The notes under the pieces: generated by a model | What the model saw: the letters and a program-made list of their open reading frames with translations, nothing else | Database searches by the model: none | Told to the model about the DNA's origin: nothing | Translations under genes and position numbers: made by a program | Part shown: positions 43,288-49,223 of the stretch, piece after piece | Layout of the letters: each line of letters opens with the position of its first letter | Position numbering within the stretch: the first letter of the stretch is position 1 | Assembly: GCA_002724675.1 (NCBI GenBank) | Contig: PBPL01000075.1 | Location: 1-49,223, forward strand | Length of the DNA: 49,223 nt | Source: Deltaproteobacteria bacterium | GTDB taxonomy: Bacteria > Myxococcota_A > UBA796 > UBA9615 | Reading direction: 5' to 3'

Positions 43288-43422
43288 ATGTCCATGACGA
43301 CACGCCGAACAACGAGATCCCTCTTCGGCCTGGTGCGTCGCCTAGCCGTTGTCGCGGCAGACCTTGTCGCCCGTGCTGTCACTGCGATGGTGTTGACCAT
43401 CTTGGGCGGCACGGGCGTCTGA
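43288..43422 (+). CDS. Possible small basic, hydrophobic protein
   Basis: A 44-codon frame (MSMTTRRTTRSLFGLVRR...) has a basic N-terminus followed by a hydrophobic stretch (VTAMVLTILGGTGV), and lies alone in the 230-bp gap. It has no visible Shine-Dalgarno sequence. It could be a small membrane protein or chance. Confidence 0.3.
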   Translation: MSMTTRRTTRSLFGLVRRLAVVAADLVARAVTAMVLTILGGTGV

Positions 43423-43449
43423 AACCGCACTGAGCGGCGCGGCCAGCGA

Positions 43450-44367
43450 TCAGTAGCGCGGCACGCTACCGTCCACCTGGGTGGACCAGGCATCAATGCC
43501 ACCCTGCAAGTTCATCACATCGGTGAAGCCCTGGGCGAGTGCCTGCTCGGCCGCTTGCTGACTTCGAGCGCCATGATGGCAGTGGAAGACAATGGGTGAG
43601 CTCTTGTCCAGGCTCGCCAAGTGCGCCTTACCGGCCTCATCCAACCAGAGGGCCGACTCAATGACCGCCGTCTCCCGCTCCTGTTGAGTGCGAACGTCAA
43701 ACAACGTCACTTCGCCACCGTCCAGGCGTTCTCGCAGCTGCTGAGCCGAGATCTGCTTCACCTTGGGCGGCTCATTGGGATTCTCAATACGGAAGCCCTC
43801 GCCCATCGTGTTCTTTTCGTAGTCGATGACGGTGCCTTCAGCTCGCTGGGCAGAGGCTCGGTCCAACAAGATCGTGATGCCGTTGGCCACCACCTCCACG
43901 TCGCCGAACATACGCGGACCCAATGTGAGCTCGTAGCGATAGTTGCCTGGAACCTTGAAGCGCAACCACTCGCCGTCCAAGTCTGCCGTAGCCTGGGCCA
44001 AGGCCGCCCGGGCTGGCTCTGTGACTTCCATGTTGGGAGGCTCCACATCCTCCAACTGGATCCCCAAGGCCTTGTGTAGGTCACCGCTGCCCGCCATCTC
44101 GCGGACAATGTCGCAACCTCCCAGAAACTCTCCATCCACATACAACTGTGGAAGAGTCGGCCACTCGGAGAATTCCTTGATCCCCTGGCGAATGTCCGGA
44201 GATTTGAGGACATCCACCGTCTCGTATTCATCAATCAGGCCATCCAAGATCCCCACCACCGTCGCGGAAAATCCACACTGGGGCATGCGGCGGTTGCCCT
44301 TCATGAAGAGAACCACACGGTTCTCCGAGACCAGAGTCTTCAGGTGCTGTTCGAGGGCAGGTTCCAT
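43450..44367 (-). CDS. Monothiol glutaredoxin / A-type-like / rhodanese triple fusion
   Basis: A 305-residue protein of three domains. Residues 1-105 form a Grx4-type monothiol glutaredoxin with MPQCGFS (C31) and TLPQLYVDGEFLGG. Residues about 118-205 resemble an IscA/HesB A-type iron-sulphur domain (GITILLD, TMGEGFRIENPN) but contain no Cys and stop before the expected CGC, so the domain is degenerate. Residues about 215-305 are a rhodanese with FDVRTQQERE and the active Cys C263 in HCHHGARS. CGFS glutaredoxins carry 2Fe-2S clusters and rhodaneses move sulphane sulphur, so a combined iron-sulphur trafficking role is likely. The ATG at 44367 is preceded by AGAGGAA; the track's 44397 start is not. 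Confidence 0.88.
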   Translation of the reverse strand: MEPALEQHLKTLVSENRVVLFMKGNRRMPQCGFSATVVGILDGLIDEYETVDVLKSPDIRQGIKEFSEWPTLPQLYVDGEFLGGCDIVREMAGSGDLHKALGIQLEDVEPPNMEVTEPARAALAQATADLDGEWLRFKVPGNYRYELTLGPRMFGDVEVVANGITILLDRASAQRAEGTVIDYEKNTMGEGFRIENPNEPPKVKQISAQQLRERLDGGEVTLFDVRTQQERETAVIESALWLDEAGKAHLASLDKSSPIVFHCHHGARSQQAAEQALAQGFTDVMNLQGGIDAWSTQVDGSVPRY

Positions 44368-44484
44368 GACGTTCCTCTCGGGAGGCTGATAAGCCAAAGG
44401 GAGTCTCTGAGGGACAGCGGGCAGGTCAAGCGAGCAGCCCCACTGAAATTGAGGGAGAGTTCTTGACCATTTGGGTCCAGATTG

Positions 44485-45396
44485 TCAATGCCGGTCGTCA
44501 GGAATGCCCACTGGACCGGTCGCCTCGACCCAGACGTCCCGCGCCTCACAGCCGTGCCCCAAGACTCGAAGCTCCACATGGTGGCGACGCTCGGAGCCTT
44601 CCTTCCGGTTTCGCAAGATGCGCGGCACCTCAGCAGCGTTCACGTACACGATGTCGTCCTGTTCCAAAAAGCTCGTCCGGATCCCCCCGCCCTTGAGGCG
44701 TCTGTGCATGTGACCAGCAACGACCGCCAAGACCGTCTTACCAAGCGCACGAGCGTGGGCAATGGCCTGGGCCAGATCAGGGTCTCCGAAGTCCCCTTGG
44801 GATGGACGGAAGTCGCAACCCCAGGGGTCCATCCGACTTCCCCCGAGGCCCGTTGGACCGTTGTGCGCGAGGAAGATCAATCGAGTCGCTTGGCTGCCTG
44901 CCACGAGCGCCTTCAAGCGCTGAGTCGACGCCTCGATACTCGCGACGCCGTGAGCTCGCTCGAGGTACGGCCGGAAGCCGAGGCGCGGCCCGCCCATAGA
45001 GTGCGGTCGTGCTGCTACAACGGCGAGGTCCGCTTCAGGAATCGTGTGGATGCTGTAGCCTCCGGTCTCCACCCCTCCCGCTGCCCGACGGATATCAGCC
45101 ATGCGCTGGTCTTGACCCCGAGCGAAGCTACGAATGAGGCTCTCATTCTTGAGCATCTCACCGAGCAACTGCAGTGGATGTGCGCTGTCGTGATTCCCGG
45201 GCACCCAGACAGTCCGCAAACGCAATTGGGCCAGGCTCCGCGCAACCTTGATACTGCCTGCATGGCGATAGCCCGCCAGATCCCCCACCAACAAGAGCAG
45301 ATCTAGAGCCGAGTTGTTGAACCACTGCACATCGGCCTCGTTCCAGTGCCCGTGGACGTCTCCGACGACGGCGATTCGTAGCAGTGTCTCCGACAT
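44485..45396 (-). CDS. Calcineurin-like metallophosphoesterase
   Basis: A 303-residue protein with the dinuclear metal motifs in order: GDVHGHW, LVGDLAG, PGNHDS, LAHNG and AGHMHRR. Length and the GDVHGHW start recall the TIGR04168 group of cyanobacteria and plants, a resemblance made by eye. There is no signal peptide, so it is probably cytosolic. Substrate unknown. Confidence 0.9.
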   Translation of the reverse strand: MSETLLRIAVVGDVHGHWNEADVQWFNNSALDLLLLVGDLAGYRHAGSIKVARSLAQLRLRTVWVPGNHDSAHPLQLLGEMLKNESLIRSFARGQDQRMADIRRAAGGVETGGYSIHTIPEADLAVVAARPHSMGGPRLGFRPYLERAHGVASIEASTQRLKALVAGSQATRLIFLAHNGPTGLGGSRMDPWGCDFRPSQGDFGDPDLAQAIAHARALGKTVLAVVAGHMHRRLKGGGIRTSFLEQDDIVYVNAAEVPRILRNRKEGSERRHHVELRVLGHGCEARDVWVEATGPVGIPDDRH

Positions 45397-45465
45397 TGCA
45401 CCAGGCTAGCAAGGACCAGAGGACGCCCAGAGAATGCCGAATACGCAGGGAAGCCAATAGTGCAC

Positions 45466-45493
45466 TGGACGTTCGTGTACTGGACTGTATATT
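45466..45493 (+). promoter_or_regulatory. Candidate promoter of the small-protein gene, leaderless layout
   Basis: TGGACG, a 16-nt spacer and TATATT (45488-45493) end 7 nt before the ATG at 45501, with no Shine-Dalgarno sequence between. CTGGAC occurs twice here, 15-20 nt apart. The spacing copies that of the strong promoter at 35522. Confidence 0.55.
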
Positions 45494-45500
45494 TCCGCCC

Positions 45501-45752
45501 ATGCAGACCCTCTCTCACTATGACCTGACCGAGTTGAAGCTGATCTATCGAGTCCTCCATAGCCAGTTGATGGACCATCTGGACCTCATGGATGCTCAGC
45601 TATTCGAGGACATGCAGACCTGGCTTCAGACCGTCGCCCGCAAAGAAGGCGTCGACGTGTCCGACCACAAACAATGGGATGCCTGGCTTGGAGACGAGCA
45701 GACGAAAGAGGACCACATTGGTCGACATCGAACGCTAACTCTGGTGGGTTGA
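45501..45752 (+). CDS. Small acidic helical protein, unknown function
   Basis: An 83-residue, charged, helix-prone protein (LTELKLIYRVLHSQLMDHLDLMDAQ...). I know no family for it. The track's earlier start at 45384 runs over the promoter and lacks helical pattern. The ATG at 45501, 7 nt from a TATATT -10, suggests a leaderless transcript. It is divergent from the metallophosphoesterase gene. Confidence 0.6.
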   Translation: MQTLSHYDLTELKLIYRVLHSQLMDHLDLMDAQLFEDMQTWLQTVARKEGVDVSDHKQWDAWLGDEQTKEDHIGRHRTLTLVG

Positions 45753-45795
45753 GTTCGCCGTCCTTGTAGCTTCAGGGCTTCCCCTGAGCAGCCCG

Positions 45796-47718
45796 TCAGT
45801 CTGTAGCGACCTCGAAAACATCGGTCTCCACGACCTGTTCCCCAGCGAGACCTCCGGGCACATCCACGCGAAAGCGGTAGCGCCCGATCAGAGGCGACGA
45901 TAGCCCAGCGCCCCGACGAGTAAGAGGAAACGAAAAGGCCCACCGAAAGACACGTGGGGTGCCCTCTGCCGCGTCACCGTAGGCCGGCTCCGGGACCAGG
46001 TCGACCCAGTATCCATGACCATCTGAGTCCAGAGGCTGACCATGAACCCCAAGCACATCTTCAAAGCCCTCCCCCGTGTCTCGCTGAAGGGTCGCTCTCG
46101 GAGCGCCTAGCCACGGGTCCCCACCGTGGACCGAAAACGACACCACTCCCGAGCGGACATAGCTGCTCGCTGGTTGCTCGGCGACCACACCCATGTCGAG
46201 CGCGTCCTCCACTGCATAGGCCGAGAAACCCGCGACCGAGAAGGGCGGGACCGGGGCTGGGGGACTGAACGACAGCTCGGCTCCCTCGACAAACAGATCG
46301 AAGACCTGCGCCTGAATTGACTTCATATACTCGCCCTGACGCGGCCCCCACATGGAACCAGAGGCCTCGTAGCCTCCATGCCACCAGTCGTCCTCCTGGA
46401 GTTGGTAGCCCAGATAGTCATTGGAGTAGCCGATGAACAGAAGGTCCTGCACTCCCTCTTTGGCCTGCATGGCCGCCATCACCTCACCGGCGAGCCCCGT
46501 CGAGCACTCTCCCGACCAGGTGGTGAAGTGCAGATCTCCCAGGCGACCCACGGTGAACAGGGACTGGGTAGGCGCGGGAGAGTCTTCCGGAAACGGGATG
46601 CAGGCGCGAGCCAGGTTGTCGTGATGGAGCACCTCGTCGCAGGTCTCATCCGAGACACTGCAGTACACACCGCCATAGGGATAGTCGAACTCTGAGGCGG
46701 TGTAGCCGATAGACCAGGTGTCGATGGGATAACGAACTGTCAGCGTCTCGATGGAGGGGGCGTCCGTCGTCTGAATCTCGGGGATCGCCTCGTGTACCAA
46801 CGCCGCCAGGTAGTAACCGATGTCCTCCATCGATGCGTAGCCACCTGGGCGATCCGAGGCCTCCTCCACTGGAGGCAGGGTAGGCGTCTCCGGCGCCATG
46901 TCCGCCGCCCAAGAGTTGAACACCTGCACGTGCACATCCTGGTCAAAACCCTGAGTGATCTGCTCCTCGATGGCTCCGAAGACATCGCGGCTCAAGGTCA
47001 GATCCCCAATGCCGAGCACCGTGCCGTGAATGGCATAGGCCGCGACCAGCCCCCGAATGGTCCCGTCTCGAGTCAGCACCACGACGGGCATTCTGTCGTC
47101 TTGATACGCCACTCCGTCTTCACATCTTCGATCACTGTGGGCATCTGGTGCCTCCAGGACGGTGTGACCCAACTCCGCTGGTGCGAGATCATCCAAGGCT
47201 TGCTCCACGGCGTCGGCAATGGACGAGACCAGGCGGTCATAGAACTCGGGAAAGAACTGGTCTGCGATCAAACGGAACAGACCGCCTTCGATAAATCGCC
47301 CAGGCCCCGAGTGGGTGTGTGTCGCCCCCATGACGAGCGCATGATCAAAAGAGCGCCCCGTCCGCTGCTCGAGCTCATCGAGGACAGCATCACGCAACTG
47401 TTGGATCACGGCGATCATGTCGGTGCGCACCAGGACGAGCTCGAATCCTGGGCCACGACTGAGAGCGGTAACCTTGATGTCTGGGTGCCCGTGGATCCGG
47501 GTCGTGCCGGGATACAGGTCAGAAAATGGAGTCGGACTGCTCGCCGCACCGATGCCATTGAATCCGGCGGTACCAATGCCCAAGGGAACAGGCATTCTCA
47601 CCGTAGAGAAGCCAGCCTGGAACGTCCCAGGCTGAGGAGTTGCAGGTTCTTGGTCCTCACAGCCCGCAACAAGACCAAGCAGCAAGACCAACACCAGCGC
47701 TAGGCGTGGACTCTTCAC
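45796..47718 (-). CDS. Neutral/alkaline ceramidase-like lipoprotein with altered catalytic Ser
   Basis: A 640-residue protein with lipobox GLVAGC. Zinc-site motifs of neutral ceramidases are present: ATHTHSGPG, AIHGTVLG, TTWSGECSTGLAGEV and YSNDYLGYQL. The family nucleophile lies in a GDVSPN-like motif; here the segment is AADMAPE and the Ser position is A275, so ordinary ceramide hydrolysis by the Ser mechanism is doubtful. A C-terminal beta-domain (about 515-640) follows, as in the family. The start is a GTG overlapping the stop of the SRPBCC gene (GTGA), indicating coupled translation. Ligand binding or use of another nucleophile is possible. Confidence 0.85.
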   Translation of the reverse strand: MKSPRLALVLVLLLGLVAGCEDQEPATPQPGTFQAGFSTVRMPVPLGIGTAGFNGIGAASSPTPFSDLYPGTTRIHGHPDIKVTALSRGPGFELVLVRTDMIAVIQQLRDAVLDELEQRTGRSFDHALVMGATHTHSGPGRFIEGGLFRLIADQFFPEFYDRLVSSIADAVEQALDDLAPAELGHTVLEAPDAHSDRRCEDGVAYQDDRMPVVVLTRDGTIRGLVAAYAIHGTVLGIGDLTLSRDVFGAIEEQITQGFDQDVHVQVFNSWAADMAPETPTLPPVEEASDRPGGYASMEDIGYYLAALVHEAIPEIQTTDAPSIETLTVRYPIDTWSIGYTASEFDYPYGGVYCSVSDETCDEVLHHDNLARACIPFPEDSPAPTQSLFTVGRLGDLHFTTWSGECSTGLAGEVMAAMQAKEGVQDLLFIGYSNDYLGYQLQEDDWWHGGYEASGSMWGPRQGEYMKSIQAQVFDLFVEGAELSFSPPAPVPPFSVAGFSAYAVEDALDMGVVAEQPASSYVRSGVVSFSVHGGDPWLGAPRATLQRDTGEGFEDVLGVHGQPLDSDGHGYWVDLVPEPAYGDAAEGTPRVFRWAFSFPLTRRGAGLSSPLIGRYRFRVDVPGGLAGEQVVETDVFEVATD

Positions 47719-48365
47719 GGCGCCGAGGCTCCTTGAGCAGAGTCATCCTCACTCAGACTGGTCTTCAACACATCCACGTCACTCTCGCCCGGCGACGCCA
47801 TGGCGCCCTGTTGCGCAGATGGGGCGCGTTCCTGAGCATGGTCCGCCTCAGCCTTGACTCGAAGTGCTGCAAGGCCTTGCTCGAGCTCAGGTCCAATCAT
47901 CCCGTCCATCATCAAGCCAAGCCAGTGATAGGCCGGATTCCAGCCCAGGTCGCCCTCGTCGGACCACGTGACCTGCGTCCCCTGTTCCTCGGCCCCATAG
48001 CGGATCTGACCGCGAGCGGCGAATGCCCCGTCTTGGAGCTCCAGGTCGTAGCGTATGCCCGACTCCGGATCGGACTCGGTGATCTTGAGGACACCGTTTC
48101 CAACGCCCTCCCCAGTCCAACGCATCACAGCGCCCACTCCTCGAGCGCCGCCTTCATACTCGTAGACCAGCGTCGGATCGTTCTCCGTGTTCCACGCGGA
48201 CCAGTCGGCCCAAGTGGGGAGGTCTTCCACGTACCGATGGATGACCTCGGACGGAGCGGCGATGCTCACCACTCGCTCCACCCGGAAGTCCGATGGCAGA
48301 ACGAAGCCGACGAGCAGCACGGACAGGAGGAAGGCAGCCAGTCCGATAACGATCTTCTTGAACAA
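47715..48365 (-). CDS. Membrane-anchored SRPBCC (polyketide cyclase-like) protein
   Basis: About 216 residues with an N-terminal membrane helix (IVIGLAAFLLSVLLVGFVLP). A START/SRPBCC fold follows, recognisable from VERVVSIAAPSEVIHRYVEDLPTWADWSAW and WSDEGDLGWNPAYHWLGL, plus a polar tail. The fold binds hydrophobic ligands. A TTG at 48365 has GGAGGG at 5-nt spacing and gives the usual family N-terminus; an ATG at 48386 lacks such a site. The gene is coupled to the ceramidase-like lipoprotein gene, so a shared lipid ligand is possible. Confidence 0.78.
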   Translation of the reverse strand: MFKKIVIGLAAFLLSVLLVGFVLPSDFRVERVVSIAAPSEVIHRYVEDLPTWADWSAWNTENDPTLVYEYEGGARGVGAVMRWTGEGVGNGVLKITESDPESGIRYDLELQDGAFAARGQIRYGAEEQGTQVTWSDEGDLGWNPAYHWLGLMMDGMIGPELEQGLAALRVKAEADHAQERAPSAQQGAMASPGESDVDVLKTSLSEDDSAQGASAP

Positions 48366-48472
48366 GACAACCCTCCAGCACCCCATCTAGCTACATATGG
48401 GGACCCACAAGGCCGCATAGTCCCACTTCAGTGGCGAGCTTTCAAACCGCGAGCGGTGCTCGCCAGGGCGCA

Positions 48473-49223
48473 CTAGCTCGGTGGCGACCAAGTAAACAGG
48501 AGCGACCAACTCTCCAGGGTTCCAGCAGACGAGCCGCTGTTGAAGATCTGCAGGGTCCAGTTGTCAATCGCCGCGTAGTCGTTGAAGCCACCCAAGCTCT
48601 CCTGAGGACTGAAGCTGCCCGTGTAGGGCGAAGACCCGCCGCCTAGGCTGTTGCCCCCAGACTCAAAGGTCGTGTCCGTGAAGGCGGAGCCAGACACTAA
48701 CGATCCATCGCTGAGCACAACAAATGCGCCACACCCCGGGCTGCAGAGCCGAATCTCCAGCTCGGAGATATCCGGATGTGCGATGGAGAGAGTCATCTCC
48801 AGGCCTGTAATCAGATTGCCCGCAGGAGCCCCAACCACCTCGAGGGACGCCTCAAGGACCGGCGTATCTACAGCCCCAGGGCCCGCCGGAATAGCCTCGG
48901 CTTCGCTCGACTCCACGAGGAGGTCCCCACCCGAGCTCGTGTCGTCGTCGCCCGTGTCGTCGTCACCGGTATCGTCATCGCCGGTGTCGTCGTCGCCTGC
49001 GTCATCGTCGCCTGCGTCGTCGTCGCCTGCGTCGTCGCCGCCCGTGTCGTCGTCGCCCGTGTCGTCGTCACCGGTATCGTCATCGCCGGTGTCGTCATCG
49101 CCGGTGTCGTCGTCGCCTGCGTCGTCGTCGCCTGCGTCATCGTCGCCTGCGTCGTCGTCGCCTGCGTCATCGTCGCCCGTGTCGTCATCGCCCGTGTCGT
49201 CATCGCCCGTGTCGTCATCGCCC
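48473..49223 (-). CDS. Surface protein with Asp-rich stalk and C-terminal P-domain (5' partial)
   Basis: The frame is open from the window's right edge to the stop at 48473. The visible N-terminal part is about 95 residues of GDDD(T/A) repeats. The C-terminal 130 residues form a proprotein-convertase P (Homo B) domain: SIAHPDISELEIRLCSPG, FTDTTF, SPYTGSFSPQESLGGF and NWTLQIFNSG...GTLESWSLLF. P-domains occur in many secreted bacterial proteins, often next to proteases, where they stabilise or bind substrate. The head domain lies beyond the window. The ORF track lists only the part after an internal GTG (48916), and the 48868 ORF is a shadow. Confidence 0.85.
   Translation of the reverse strand, partial: GDDDTGDDDTGDDDTGDDDAGDDDAGDDDAGDDDAGDDDTGDDDTGDDDTGDDDTGDDDTGGDDAGDDDAGDDDAGDDDTGDDDTGDDDTGDDDTSSGGDLLVESSEAEAIPAGPGAVDTPVLEASLEVVGAPAGNLITGLEMTLSIAHPDISELEIRLCSPGCGAFVVLSDGSLVSGSAFTDTTFESGGNSLGGGSSPYTGSFSPQESLGGFNDYAAIDNWTLQIFNSGSSAGTLESWSLLFTWSPPS
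48938..49223 (-). repeat. Asp-coding simple repeat at the right edge
   Basis: Units of GGCGACGACGAC(ACG/GCA) on the minus strand encode GDDD(T/A). They run to the window end and keep frame. The arrangement mirrors the left edge, where the coding strand is plus. Confidence 0.85.

Noticed and set aside
48868-49218. Minus-strand ORF of MTTRAMTT repeats
   Set aside because: It is another frame of the GDDD(T/A) repeat of the P-domain protein.

Overview
The window is GC-rich, bacterial and densely coded. It looks like a Myxococcota- or deltaproteobacteria-like, probably environmental, Gram-negative genome. The grounds are the many predicted lipoproteins; Asp-rich (G/A)DDDD(S/T) linkers in several surface proteins; MopE-type and thrombospondin-3-like calcium motifs; a MYXO-CTERM-like C-terminal tail; a GEMM-I cyclic-di-GMP riboswitch; and a TonB/TonB-receptor fusion. 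The taxonomy is inference from gene content only. Both window ends lie inside Asp-coding simple repeats of truncated genes, which is where an assembly would be expected to break.

Layout. 1-2.3 kb: 3' end of a surface protein with an Asp-repeat stalk and sorting tail, convergent with a lipoprotein gene whose leader is a GEMM-I riboswitch. 2.6-6.0 kb: a flavin-dependent halogenase-like enzyme and a multicopper-oxidase-fold lipoprotein that has lost its type-1 copper site. 6.0-10.0 kb (minus): a TonB-domain/TonB-dependent receptor fusion and a lipoprotein 1 nt downstream. 10.1-12.6 kb: an isochorismatase-fold protein lacking its catalytic Cys, and a membrane GAF-adenylate cyclase. 12.8-19.0 kb (minus): a six-gene operon of two FtsX-type permeases, an ABC ATPase, a LolA-like carrier, an outer-membrane barrel and an SDR39U1-type epimerase. 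19.1-21.7 kb: an archaeal-type valyl-tRNA synthetase. 21.7-28.0 kb (minus): an operon of lipoprotein, glycosyltransferase, double-domain PlsB-like acyltransferase and patatin phospholipase. 28.2-32.6 kb: an aldehyde dehydrogenase with an unusual active site, a lipoprotein and a PHP-domain lipoprotein. 32.6-34.7 kb (minus): a GMC dehydrogenase with its Tat-exported small subunit. 34.9-35.3 kb: tmRNA (tag ANDSNYALAA) with a strong terminator. 35.5-37.2 kb: a MopE-motif lipoprotein behind a near-consensus promoter with no leader, and a 7-TM protein. 37.3-39.3 kb: a GT-C membrane glycosyltransferase. 39.6-40.8 kb: an aquaporin-arsenate reductase operon. 40.9-43.2 kb: two lipoproteins (L-domain repeats; FGE-sulfatase fold). 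43.4-45.8 kb: a glutaredoxin/A-type/rhodanese fusion, a metallophosphoesterase and a small protein. 45.8-48.4 kb: an SRPBCC protein and a ceramidase-like lipoprotein. 48.5-49.2 kb: a P-domain protein running off the window.

The dominant theme is cell-envelope biology: lipoproteins, lipid acylation and hydrolysis, lipoprotein or lipid export, and surface-displayed proteins on acidic stalks. A second theme is enzyme folds with altered active sites. Five are visible by motif: the multicopper oxidase, isochorismatase, aldehyde dehydrogenase, the first acyltransferase domain of the PlsB-like protein, and the ceramidase. I see no CRISPR array, insertion sequence, prophage, tRNA or rRNA. No single wholly novel system is evident. 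The best candidates for follow-up are the ABC/LolA/barrel operon, the halogenase-like/pseudo-multicopper-oxidase pair and the redox triple fusion.
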